DNA of 64,000 nucleotides from Rhynchosporium graminicola (Eukaryota; Ascomycota; Leotiomycetes; Helotiales; Ploettnerulaceae): positions 56,535 to 120,534 of the forward strand of contig FJUW01000085.1 in NCBI GenBank assembly GCA_900074885.1, written 5' to 3'. Positions 11,913 through 22,613 of the stretch are shown piece by piece (position 1 is the stretch's first letter; each line of letters begins with the position of its first letter). A program made the position numbers and the translations under genes. The notes beneath the pieces are model-generated. The model was not told the DNA's origin. It made no database searches and saw only the letters and a program-made list of their open reading frames with translations.

Positions 11913-12662
11913 TCACATATTCACATAGTGAACCTCCGGACTCGCCCTATGCTGCCGCTCTCTTTTCTTCCTCTGCATACAGAACGTAGCCACGGCCAAC
12001 AGTAGACTAGGTACACCCACACCCAGCCCAACAGCCAAAGCAATCACATCAGACTGAGCCAGGCCCTTCTTCTCGCTAGCGGCAGTTGCACCTCCTGGTA
12101 CGGATGTCTCGACAGTGGTCCTCGCACCAGTTGTCGGAACGGAATTTTTCGATCGAGGTTCTGTAGTTGCGTTGGGATTCGAAATCGGTATCTTTGGAGT
12201 ACTTGTTGCAGAGGCACTGGCAGTAACGCCCGATGTACTTGTCTGGACCGCGGCGGCGACGTTCGCGGTCGCACAATATCCGTTATAGATATCCCTCGCA
12301 TTGGCAACTTCTCCTGGAAAGTCCGCACCGCAACCTTTACTAACACAGGAGGATATGAAAGAAGACGCTGAAGTGCCAGCCTTAGAGTCGCAAAAGCAAA
12401 AGTTCTGGGGATTGCAACCACAGGAGAGCTCAATAGCCAAATCATAGTAGCCGTTATTGACGCCGCAGGCGAAGGAGCCTTGGTAAACGAGACATGTTGC
12501 TGCACAAGGTCGCAATGTTGCGAATGGTGGTGCCGACTTGATAGAGATGGCGGCGGTCGGGCCAGAAGCAGTTGTTGCGCAATGGCCTGGGTATGCGAAG
12601 AACAGCGAAAGGACTAGCAACGAAAGATAGGAAGTTGTCGGAGGTAGTTTGTATGGTTCCAT
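11913..12662 (-). CDS. Cys-rich single-pass surface protein
   Basis: Single exon, 249 aa. A signal peptide (about residues 10-29, SYLSLLVLSLFFAYPGHC) leads into a compact ectodomain of about 100 residues. Its cysteines occur as RPCAATCLVYQ, FACGVNN, SCGCNPQNFCFCDS, SSCVSKGC and NGYCATA. A Ser/Thr/Ala-rich, probably O-glycosylated stalk follows (about 135-195). One transmembrane helix (SDVIALAVGLGVGVPSLLLAVATF) is next, then a basic tail starting MQRKKRERQHR. The architecture resembles fungal wall-stress sensors (WSC/Mid2-like), and the cysteine spacing has a CFEM flavour, but it does not fit either family cleanly. Product name should stay generic. Confidence 0.75.
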   Translation of the reverse strand: MEPYKLPPTTSYLSLLVLSLFFAYPGHCATTASGPTAAISIKSAPPFATLRPCAATCLVYQGSFACGVNNGYYDLAIELSCGCNPQNFCFCDSKAGTSASSFISSCVSKGCGADFPGEVANARDIYNGYCATANVAAAVQTSTSGVTASASATSTPKIPISNPNATTEPRSKNSVPTTGARTTVETSVPGGATAASEKKGLAQSDVIALAVGLGVGVPSLLLAVATFCMQRKKRERQHRASPEVHYVNM

Positions 12663-12987
12663 TTTTCCAAGGAAAAGCCGACAAATGTATATTCAGGCAA
12701 GACAAGATCTTCGGTAGAAATAAGAGAAGAAAGAACAATCATTTACCTGCAAAAAACGGGAAAATAGTGATGGGGACACACTGTATGGGACTGGGCCGCC
12801 AGTAACTCCGAATACCTGCATCGGCTTCCGATGGCGACAGTCCACTTTCATTGGGTATCCTTGAAGATAATCCCAAGCCAGTATTCAGCTGCCAAGATGT
12901 GGTGTAACTTGAAGCTTCAAACGGGACCTCTCGTAGACTTCGAGAATTCAGTGGCTTGGATAGCTATTAGATCTTGAAGCCAGCTCC
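12663..12987. other. intergenic region
   Basis: 325 bp holding the promoter of the surface-protein gene and the 3' end of the chitinase gene. Nothing else is seen. Confidence 0.4.
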
Positions 12988-14501
12988 TTACAATTCGTCC
13001 CTGTACAGTGGAATATCTGAAAGGCTCTTTTTGACCCCAGCCGTCAATGCTTTTAAATGACTCCAGTCTTTGGAGTCCTCCCCAAGACCCCATGCAAATA
13101 CCCCACCAAGTTTCTTTTTATCCACGATCGCAGGGAATTTCTTCAGAATAGCATCGGGGGTATCCCACGTCCACCAGATGTTCTCATTCTCGTCCCAGTA
13201 ATAATGTCCGCCGTGTGCTTCATCATAGGTACCGTCTCGTAGAACTTTGGAGAAAGAATTTTGAAACTCAGCTGGAACATCGTCGATCCATGAAAATGCT
13301 CCGGCTTGACCGAGGTCTGCTCCTGTCTTTGGGTCTTCCATCAGCACAGTCTTACAAACTGGCACGTTTGCAGAGCAGTTTCCGTTAGGATCTGTCTTGA
13401 ACCACTTTATGTAAAATGCAAAACCCAGGTTGGCTTTTTCTGGAGCTAGTCCATTTTCCAAGTAAGCGTTTATGGCATCTAAAGAAAGCTCAATACCCGT
13501 GTGATGCTTGGTAACAGTGTCTCTGCGATTCATGAGATCGTAAGTCATGATGTTGAGGAAGTCCACCGAGTTGCTTATTAATGGCACAGTAGTCTTTGTA
13601 AATGCCAACATATCTCGACGAAGGCCCGGTACGGCTGCTGATATCACTTTAGAAGGCCCGAGAGCTGCTCGGATTTCAGCAAGCAGAAGTGGGTATGCCG
13701 TGATCTCCCATTCTTTCTTGGAATTGGGAACCTGCTTATAGTCTTCGCCATTTCCTCTGTCATAACATCAGCATTATGGTTCAGAGTGTGCGAGGAGAAT
13801 TCGTCTTTGGGTAACGAAAATTGGCCATGAAATTCAAAGATCGTAACTCGCTACTTTAGTCATAAATCATACCAGGACATCATGGGAAGTAATTCTTCAA
13901 AGTCACTTAACCTTTTGATTTTACTACCAGAGTGAAGATTTAGAATCTGAAGTTTACCAAACGAGGTTCCTCAATCATTTCGCCATAGATGAAATCATCC
14001 AGGTACGGAGTGATGAACATACCCTGGATATTCCCAATCCATGTCAACACCTAATTGAAGTCAGTAGCTTTCTTTTAACTGAGCTAAAGAGACTTACCAT
14101 CTGCTCCTGTAAAATCTACCATCGCTTTCACATTCCTGGCAAATAATCTTCGGCTACTTTCTGTTTTTGCGGCCTTTGAAAAGCCAGGATCGCTCCACCC
14201 ACCAATAGCAACCATGATAGTTGTTCCTCTGGCAAATTTCGAGCGCACTTCCTCAACCGTTGTGAAAAAGGGCCATTGAGTAGGATTCTCTTCATTGAAA
14301 GTTGCAGATTGCATAAATGCAATGGCGACGTGAGTTATGTTGGATACCATATCCGGCTTCGGGACATTATTGTGCTGTCTGATGCTCAATTAGTGAGGGT
14401 CAAGTAGCAGATTGGTTCCGGTACCCTGTGAGATACATAATGTATCTCGCATTGGTTAAGGAAGCCATAACCAGAACATATATCAAGAAGGAACAAAGCA
14501 T
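12988..14501 (-). CDS. GH18 chitinase, secreted
   Basis: Minus-strand exons 14501-14425, 14378-14098, 14050-14023 and 13756-12988; 384 aa. The start gives a signal peptide (MLCSFLIYVLVMASLTNA) followed by RYIMYLTGQHNNVP, the first TIM-barrel strand. The second barrel motif is IMVAIGGWSDPGF. The catalytic DxxDxDxE motif DGVDMDWEYPG is built across two introns, with only 28 nt in the exon that carries it. Downstream are FLNIMTYDLMNRRD and, near the C-terminus, GGVFAWGLGEDSKDW, both typical of GH18. No chitin-binding module or GPI signal is visible. The last intron is long for this window (266 nt), so a missed small exon is possible, though the current join reads in frame. Hydrolyses chitin beta-1,4 links outside the cell. 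Confidence 0.87.
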
Positions 14502-14828
14502 GGTTGATTGAAAGTGTACGTTTCGCTCTCGATCGTGCAAGTCGAGACTCAAAGATGAAATTAACGCTGAATTGGTGTTTTGGAACTGAGGTGTTGAACC
14601 AGATGCTGCGAGCTTTGATGGGCACTTTTCGAGAGAAGGAGAAAAGCTGTCTTTAGATTTTCATTCCTAACTGTAACTTGAAGCTTAGCAGACATCTGTT
14701 ATCCCGAAGAACCTCAACTCAGCTCACTACGAGGTTGAATGTAGTTTCCAGTCACGTGTGACTCCCCGCGTAGAGTGTTTTCTTTGCATCGCGTCGACGG
14801 GACGAGTCTTCACTCAACAACCCCAGCC
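14502..14828. promoter_or_regulatory. shared divergent promoter region
   Basis: Only 327 bp separate the chitinase start (-) from the RFC4 start (+), so both promoters must lie here or overlap the genes. No specific factor site is recognised. Confidence 0.4.
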
Positions 14829-15996
14829 ATGGCGATCACCAAAGGGGAAGAAAAGGGCGAGTCCTCCACCTCTGCCGCAAAGAAAGTCCTCACAGCGAAT
14901 ACCAATGGTGTCGCCAATTATGAATTACCATGGTAGTCCTAGACTTCTTCCGGCTTGCGCAAATCTAATGCTGGCAGGGTTGAGAAATACAGACCTGTGT
15001 TCCTGGACGATGTAGTGGGCAATACCGAGACGATCGAGCGGCTGAAGATCATTGCGAAAGATGGAAATATGCCGCATGTTATCATCTCTGGTATGCCGGG
15101 TATTGGGAAGACGACTTCAGTGCTGTGTCTGGCTAGACAGTTGCTCGGGGATGCTTACAAGGAGGCTGTTCTGGAATTGAACGCCAGTGATGAGAGAGGT
15201 CAGTAATCTATTTTATAATACCCGGGCAACATTTTGACACCTGCGCCTAGGTATCGACGTAGTGCGGAATCGAATCAAGGGTTTTGCGCAGAAGAAAGTT
15301 ACACTCCCACAAGGTCGCCAAAAACTCGTTATCCTCGACGAAGCAGACAGCATGACATCTGGCGCGCAGCAAGCCCTCCGACGAACCATGGAAATCTACT
15401 CCTCCACGACACGCTTCGCATTCGCGTGCAATCAGTCTAACAAGATCATCGAGCCTTTACAATCGCGTTGTGCTATCCTCCGGTACTCCCGACTTACAGA
15501 CGCCCAGGTAGTCAAGCGATTGCTGCAGATCATTGACGCTGAGAAGGTGGAATATAGTGAGGATGGATTGGCTGCTTTAGTATTCAGTGCAGAGGGAGAC
15601 ATGCGACAGGCTATTAACAATCTGCAGTCTACATGGGCAGGGTTCGGATTCGTGAGCGGAGACAATGTGTTCAAAGTCGTTGACTCGCCCCATCCTATCA
15701 AAGTCCAAGCCATGCTCAAGGCATGCTACGAGGGGAAGGTCGACGCTGCATTAGAGACGTTGAAGGAATTGTGGGACTTGGGATACTCGAGCCACGATAT
15801 TATCAGTACGATGTTCAGAGTCACCAAGACAATACCGACTCTGAGTGAGCATTCGAAGCTAGAGTTCATCAAGGAGATTGGTTTCACGCATATGAAGATC
15901 TTGGAGGGTGTGCAGACCCTGTTGCAGCTTAGTGGATGTGTAGCCCGGTTGGCGAAGCTGAATATGGATTCGAAAAAGTTCATTGCTGCTAAATAA
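14829..15996 (+). CDS. RFC4: replication factor C subunit (yeast Rfc4 / human RFC2 type)
   Basis: Exons 14829-14932, 14978-15198 and 15251-15996; 356 aa. A short unconserved N-terminus ends in ELPWVEKYRP, the RFC box at the start of the AAA+ module. Walker A is [10 protein letters not shown], the sensor/RFC box is [13 protein letters not shown], Walker B is [11 protein letters not shown], and the arginine-finger SRC motif is [26 protein letters not shown] and the C-terminal collar domain follow. The ELPWVEKYRP start and the pattern through [10 protein letters not shown] place it with yeast Rfc4/human RFC2 rather than Rfc2, Rfc3 or Rfc5. It is one of the small clamp-loader subunits that place PCNA on primed DNA, and it is shared by checkpoint loaders. 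Walker A has GMPGIGKTT where many orthologues have GxPGTGKTT. Confidence 0.95.
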
Positions 15997-16180
15997 TATT
16001 TGCTGGCTGTTTTGGAGCGTGGCATTGGGCGGCGTTTGGCTAACGTTATGATTTATGTACAAGGGCCCATGACTGGCGCGTAGAGAGAGTCAAAATATTG
16101 GAAAAATGACGAGATTTCTTCTGCGCCGTTCGAGATTATCGTACAGTCATTTGATACATATGTGCATCTTCCCTCCTATC

Positions 16181-16801
16181 TCACCGCGATTTCTCCGTGG
16201 GGTCCTCATCTTCGAACTCCTTCTCGTAACTTTCCCATACAGCTCGATCTCTTAGCATTCGTCTCTCCATGCGTATCTTCGCTTCATATTCTCTCACTCT
16301 ACTATCAGCTTCTAAGCAGGCGCCGAGAATCATGCCTAAAACCACAATATTAGCCATACAACCTTACTGAAACCTTCGATAGGCATTCTCGAAAATATCA
16401 AGAGTAATTCGAGATTGAGCCAAATGTAGAATTGCATACCTGACATCTGTAAAAACCTATAAGCGGTCCATCATAAGCGAACAAATCACAATACAAAGTG
16501 CAGGAACGAGATCTTACACTTTGAATTGAATGGTCAAGCCTCTGTATATCGGCGACATTCTATATCCAGCACCTCCCAGGATAGCAGCGAAGAATCCCCA
16601 CTGTAGCCTTCATCAGCTTCTCGTCTTCTCCTTAGAAGAAAATATTGCTTTCGGCATCACATCTCATCCACCACTTCCACTCCATCTCATCATCTCACAT
16701 GAAGAAACTCATACCTTAGCAGCACCAGCAACAGCCCCCCTTCCGCCTTCCCACGCCGCGTGACTGGCCTCCTCACTGTTGAAACGAGCGGTAGACGGCA
16801 T
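16181..16801 (-). CDS. small conserved membrane protein, possibly mitochondrial
   Basis: Four exons on the minus strand: 16801-16715, 16600-16518, 16456-16440 and 16335-16181; 113 aa, with every junction in frame. The third exon is only 17 nt. The protein starts MPSTARFNSEEASHAAWEGG. It has two weak hydrophobic stretches (AVAGAAKWGFFAAILGGAGY and the MSGMILGACLEA region) separated by the RGLTIQFKVFLQ segment, and ends in a charged helix RVREYEAKIRMERRMLRDRA. The layout is reminiscent of the HIG1/Rcf2-Rcf3 respiratory supercomplex factors, which I offer only as a lead. Convergent with RFC4, with 184 bp between stops. Confidence 0.7.
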
Positions 16802-17271
16802 TTTTCTGTTTCCGACCGTAGTGGTGTATGTTGGTCACATTTGTGTTCCTGTATGGTACTGTTTTGGTTCCACAAGGGGTTTGGTGGGTTGGCCGGGATT
16901 TGACGAACGTCATGAGCTTGTTTGCGCTGTTTGGTTATCTCCGATGGACCGAGTTTAGGTTTGGTATGTTTTGAGATTATATTCTTGGACGAAAAACGTG
17001 CGATTTTCAATGCTTGAGGTTTCCTATGCAGACTTGAACTGCTTGAACGATTTGAAATAGCTAAATTCGTACTTGCAAGGCTGCTCGTGGATCTTTACAA
17101 TCTTCGGTCCTTGTAATATACTTTTGACTGCCAGACAGACGAGAGACTTTCAGTATAAATACAATCCTCCCGACAAGTTTTCTCTCCGCTCTCTATCATA
17201 TCTATAGTCTAGAATCTATGGTCTAATATATGCACGTATTGTACATTATATCTGCTGCTGCTGTTTTCATC
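16802..17271. other. intergenic region
   Basis: 470 bp with the promoter of the small membrane-protein gene and the 3' UTR of the hydrolase gene. Nothing else is recognised. Confidence 0.4.
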
Positions 17272-18690
17272 TCACTCATTAGCCCATTTGCGATGCATCG
17301 GACGAAATCTGGAATGGCTGAAGTGGTCTTTTGATGGCAAATCTTTAGCACAGTCAACAATATTATCGACATTGATTTCAAATGCCATCTTATTCAGGAA
17401 ATTTACACACTAGATTTTGTTAGCATCACCGGTTTTTCAACATTGAATGAGTATTTACTGGTCGAGCATGCCATCTGTGACCTCCAATCTCAAACCATGA
17501 TAGATGACCACCGAGGGAAGTTGTGCATAGAATAGCGTAAGGTGTCTGTTTCACCTCCAAGTATGGCAGTGCTTCGTCAACTGCGATCTAAGAACTGTCA
17601 GAAATAATTTGACATTGCGAAGCGCTTTACTTACTGGGTCATCTTTAGCATTGATAGCGAAAAGTGGGATCCTGATAGCGAACAAGGAATCAGTCGAAGA
17701 TGCATCACGGTAATATGCACCTTCAGTTGGGTAGCCCCAAGTTGGACCTTGGACTTCCCGGTCGAATTCGTGAAGATACTTGACGTTCCGGATCTTTTCG
17801 AAATCCAGTGCTGGGTTCTTGGCAGCTTCGTCGTGGTGAAGCTCGATCAACCTCTTCATGTTTGATCCCATGGTCTTGGAATAGATTTCTCTTCCCAGCC
17901 AAGTTCTCTGTAGAGCAAGAGATCCAGCATCTAGATTCCAGGGATTTGAGCAGATGACAGCGGCCTTCAATTCACAGGCTGCTCCCTCCTCTCCAATATA
18001 CTGCGGTATATCAGATATGATAGTTGTGTCTTTCGAAGTTCGACTTACATTTGTCAGAATATTAGCTCCCAATGAGAACCCAGCACCAAATAGGGGTCTG
18101 TTTGGAAATGTTTTCCTCAACCACTTGACAGTTTGCCGGCAGTCCCAGGTAGCTCTAGCATTATACAAGATACTGCTTGTGATCTTATGCATCGCGCAGC
18201 CCCGAGAGTTGATTACACAGGCAGCCCACTGCCTTTCTCCTTGAGCTGCCACAAGTGGTGCAAGAACATGTTTGAGGTAGATTTCGTAGGATCCACCCGA
18301 AAGTCCATGTAACACAACTAGCACAGGACGGTTATCCAGAGATTCAATTCCCTTGAAATCTTCTTCTGAGAAATAAGTTGTCCTGATCGGTAAGGTATTG
18401 TCAACCTCTGTGTTATCTGGAACAACGAAGTCCACAGCAAATGAGCCATTGTAAGCTGGATCTTCATTTTCGAAAAGTTTGCGTTTGTAATATATGGGCG
18501 GGCCATCATTCTTGATTGCTGTCCACATAGTCTGAACATGGCCGTTGAACAGCAAAGGATTGAGTTGACATCGTGGTGTAGATTCTTCGCAAATGGAAAG
18601 GAGATCTGTTGCTGTTCCGTCCTTTTTTGCAAGTGCTAAGGGAGTTGCACAATTTGTGAATGAAATCGATGCATGTCCAAGCCACTCCAT
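17272..18690 (-). CDS. alpha/beta hydrolase, EHT1/YheT (medium-chain ester synthase/esterase) type
   Basis: Minus-strand exons 18690-18049, 18000-17635, 17587-17459 and 17409-17272; 424 aa, the usual size for yeast Eht1/Eeb1/Ymr210w relatives. Landmarks are LNPLLFNGHVQTMW near the N-terminus, VVLHGLSGGSYE (oxyanion region), VINSRGCA, the nucleophile elbow GFSLGANILTN (Ser), the acid in NAKDDP and the catalytic His in LGGHLSWFE. All three triad residues are therefore present, the Asp and His being split by an intron. Family members form or cleave medium-chain fatty-acid esters, and some sit on lipid droplets or mitochondria. The first intron (18048-18001) is 48 nt with no in-frame stop, so an unspliced message would also read through. 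Divergent from MAU2. Confidence 0.9.
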
Positions 18691-19363
18691 ACCGAAGTAC
18701 TGCTGACCGTTGTACAGAAGTCTAGCTGACTCGAATATCGTGACCCCGTATCGTCTCTGACTGATTCTATCCTTTGAGAGACGTTAGAGGTGATGGCAAG
18801 ATTTCACGAAGAAGACGTAGAAAACGAGCAAAGGGCCATACCCGCACAACAGGGGAGTATTTACAAAGAAACAAAAGTTTGAACACGATAGGTATATACT
18901 TACAAGCCTCGGTACGTATAGGTATGGTAAAATTGGGTTAGAAGCAACTTACCTAGGTAGGCTAGGTACTCCCTATCGGGTGCGCTAGGAAGTTGCCGAT
19001 TGATGCACGTGTAGAACACTGAGATCAAAGTCTTCAAACAGTAATTGAGCACGAGTTAAAAATAAAAGAATATGATCGCTCTTTGCGATCACTCCAAAAG
19101 ACAGATAACGAGTACTGTCTCAGACTTTTCGTCCTTTTAATTACGATAGTGTTCTCAAAAACATGACTTTCTAGGAGTTGGAGGCATGGCCCTGTAGGCT
19201 GTTGGTGTCCACCTGCCCGCTGCTTTAGAGACATATGTTGAATCCACAAAGCGGCGCACACTGACTTCGCGACATCTATCGGCCATCACTGTAGGTGCGG
19301 CGCGTCACTTCCCTACCAGCAGGAAATAGAAAAGACGCCCCCATAATACAGAGCGAGAAAGAT
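18691..19363. promoter_or_regulatory. shared divergent promoter region
   Basis: 673 bp between the hydrolase (-) and MAU2 (+). It contains ACCTAGGTAGG and CTAGGTAC at about 18,950-18,970, a short motif that recurs in several intergenic regions of this window. An in-frame ATG at 19295 lies upstream of the chosen MAU2 start. Confidence 0.4.
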
Positions 19364-21938
19364 ATGTCATATCAAGGAGGCCCAGCGCCCGGAAATGGCA
19401 ATGGCTACTGGGCTGGCCATGGTCCACCGAACACACACAATACACACGATCCGCGACCACAGCAGACCGCCACAAATGGTTCCCAGTCTCAGCATGCTGC
19501 ATCATTCAACCAGACCCATGGATATCAAGCTGGGCAGAGACAGCATTGGAACCAGCATGGGCAGGAGCAGTACAGTAATCCCAACTATCTAAACAACAAC
19601 ACTTCGTATGCCACAAATAACAATGCTTCGTATGCGCCGCCAGCTGTCCAGCAACAGTATCAAACTGCTTCACAGTTTATCTCTCCTGCTCAACTTCTAC
19701 AGCAGCAACCTCCGGCACAAACCCGACTACCACAGCCATACCAGCGAGATTTGACGCCTTCGATGGGCCGCAGCATATTAAATCGTGTGTATGCTGATTC
19801 GCCCAGGCCGACAGCGCCAGCTGACCCTTCCCATAACATGGCCATGCTGCTAGTTTCGCTGGCAGAGGAATACTTTGAGTCCGCCCATTCCCTTGCACCC
19901 TCGGTGCTATCTTCTATGACGGATGGTGACGTCCACGCCTATGAAAAACTGGTGGCTACAGGGCTAGGATGCTTGGAAACAGCTTTGAAGAACCTCAAGC
20001 TGCCGCCCAGGCTAGAAGCAAACATCAGGTTACGCTATGCAGGTGTGCTGTTCGAGGAGACTGAGAATCACATGGAGGGAGAGACGGCGCTAAGTCAGGG
20101 CATCGCGCTCTGTGAAAGGGTAAGGGAATTTGACTCGGTGCACTAGACGAGGCTAACCATGTATGCCAGAATCATTACTACGACCTCAAGTATGCGATGC
20201 AATTCCTCCTTGCAAAATTCATGGCGAAGAAGAATCCAAAAGCTTCTATGAAAGCCTTGGAAGGGCATATTTCCGAATCGGAAGTGTAAGTTTACTCTGC
20301 TTGCTTAGAGCTATTACTTACTGGCTTAGATATCAGCACTACCCTTGGGTTTATGCCTTTCGGCTCCTGAGAGCTTCCCATTCACTTGTCTCCGGAATTG
20401 CGACTGAGAATCACGCTGCGATTGTCAATTTGAATGCTGTGACCGATCTAGCCGAGCAATTAGGGGACTACGCGGTCCATCTTACAGCGTCACTCATGAA
20501 GGCAATCACTTATATGAAGAGGTCAGGCACAGAAGCTATGGATAACATCCAGGCCTCCATAGCTGCTGCGTGGAGGTATCAAACAGAGCCAAGCTGCAGG
20601 ATACCCCAGCTTGTTGCTCTCACGCATATTCTCGCCGTCGCCTGCAGCATACGGCAAGGAAATTCCAAAGCCATGGTAGAAGACCTTAAAAAGATGCAAA
20701 TGATGATGGATGATGCACTTAAAAATGGAAATTGGAGCACAACTAGCGATACGATGTCTATTCCGATCCAGAGAACTCTAAAAAGCTCCCAGATCGTGAG
20801 CTCTGACACCAGAACGGTCTTAGGGATCGGAGGAGATGGCGGCGATAACCTCATGATTTGTTTCTTGAATAAGAAGGACACTTACGCTATCACGTACGTC
20901 TTCAGTTCCCGCTGAGTAGTATTGTACTGACATCTTCAAGGTACCTCCTTTCTGGCGTGGTTCTGTTACACAAGAATTCCGCCGATCAGAAAGGTCTCAA
21001 ATTTCTGAAAGCTGGCTTGGATTTGTTAGAAGGTAAGATTACTAGCTAGATACGACATCGAGATTCTAACACGGGACTTCACAGCAGATACAAAGTCTTC
21101 CAAAAAATTGCCAGGGCTGTTACCGGAATTGATCACTCAACGTCGTTGGCGTGGACAATTGTTGTGTTATCTTCGCGTCTACATGGCGTTCTGCTCAGCG
21201 GGACTTGCCGACTGGTCCGAGACAAAACGACAAATTGACGCATTGATGGCAACCTCTCGCAGTTTCGATATCGCTCCCACAGGACCGCTTGAAATATTGG
21301 CAATGTACCTCACCGGAGTTTACCATCAAGGTATTGGCGATCTTGACCGAGCATTAAATATCTTCCAAGATGCGAAATTTGCATTGCCTACAGCGAAGAA
21401 CTTGATCACTACGTCGATGGATCAACTTTATCGGGATATTTCCCTTCTCGCCGCTCTGAATACGCTCTGGATATTACAAGAGAATGATCGACAGGATGTC
21501 AACCAGAATACAGCGTTGATTGAGAAACTCAGACCGTTCTGCGAACACCATCCTAGCGTAGACCTGCAGACAGCGTTCAACTTGGTATGGGCTACAGTCC
21601 CAACAAATCCTCCTGTCCAGATGTATCAGGTGAAGAATTATTTACGAGCTGCGTTGAATGGCGCCTCAGCGACAGCCAATACACAGTTTCTCTGCATTAC
21701 CCTAAATGTGATGTGTAGTCGGTTCTTCTCGAATGTCGTGGGAGATCAGGCTGAAAAGAGTGCTATGGCCGCGTCCACTCAAGCAACGAATAGTGGAAAT
21801 GTTCTTTGGAGGAGCGTGGCTGATGGAATGCTGGCACAATGTTACGAAGTGCAAGGGAAGAAGGACATGGCCAAAGAGACTCTACAGCAAGCTCAGTATT
21901 TCGCTCGAAAAGCTGCGCTTGGCTCGGGTCCTTCTTGA
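19364..21938 (+). CDS. MAU2: cohesin loading factor MAU2/SCC4 family
   Basis: Exons 19364-20119, 20170-20285, 20330-20893, 20941-21032 and 21088-21938; 792 aa. The first ~170 residues are Gln/Asn/Pro-rich and probably disordered. The TPR-like helical array then begins with MLLVSLAEEYFESAHSL and continues through CLETALKNLKLPP, IRLRYAGVLFEETENH, YAMQFLLAKFMAKKNPKAS, HYPWVYAFRLLRASHSL and KGLKFLKAGLDLLE to the C-terminal MAKETLQQAQYFARKA. These are signatures of Mau2/Scc4, which binds Scc2/NIPBL and helps load cohesin on chromatin. I start at 19364 (MSYQGG) because the upstream in-frame ATG at 19295 adds only unconserved residues; either is possible. Confidence 0.88.
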
Positions 21939-22613
21939 GTCTGTGTATGAGTGGTAGGAGCTCGTGGTGGATACATGATCGCATATCGAGATGGGAGTTC
22001 GGGACAGGGGACAGGGGACAGGATCTTTGGCGCAACATATACCCATTTGCTTATAATTTCTGTCGCTTCGAGGTTGTATCGTGCATCATGAAGTGCTATC
22101 TATTTTGTACGGGTATCAAAATGGAGTGCTTCTAGCTAAATAGGACATAAGGAATAGAGTAAGGTTCGGTTGAACGAGACACGCCTGCATCTGCGTCAAC
22201 AATTGGGAACTCTCTCTTGACCAGATCAAATGTATGAGCTTTGATCTGATCTCCTAGTGCAGTCAGCACCTATGCTCATGAACCCGAGGCTTGTCCAGGC
22301 AGATTAGAAAAGCAAGCTTTTATATTTTGGTCTCTGAAAGCAGAGTCTCAGAGTTTAAATCGTTCATGATCGATATCATGTACAATTTTTACGACTTTGA
22401 ATCATATCCAGAGGATTCCAAAAACACTCCTTGAGTAAAGTGCTGTAATGTTTCCATGAAATTGAACCACCTCGATCCCTGTCTGATGGTCCCCGTGATT
22501 CCGCCCCTGCAGCTACTGTCCATGCGCGTCGTCCAAAATATTTTTCTGTAGAACGAACAGGTCAACAGGTCAACAGCCCATCAGCAATTGCCATCTCCGC
22601 GCAAACACTTTCT
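21939..22613. other. intergenic region
   Basis: Between the MAU2 stop and the PET127 start. Includes a short GGGACAG tandem at about 22,000-22,020. No gene seen. Confidence 0.4.
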
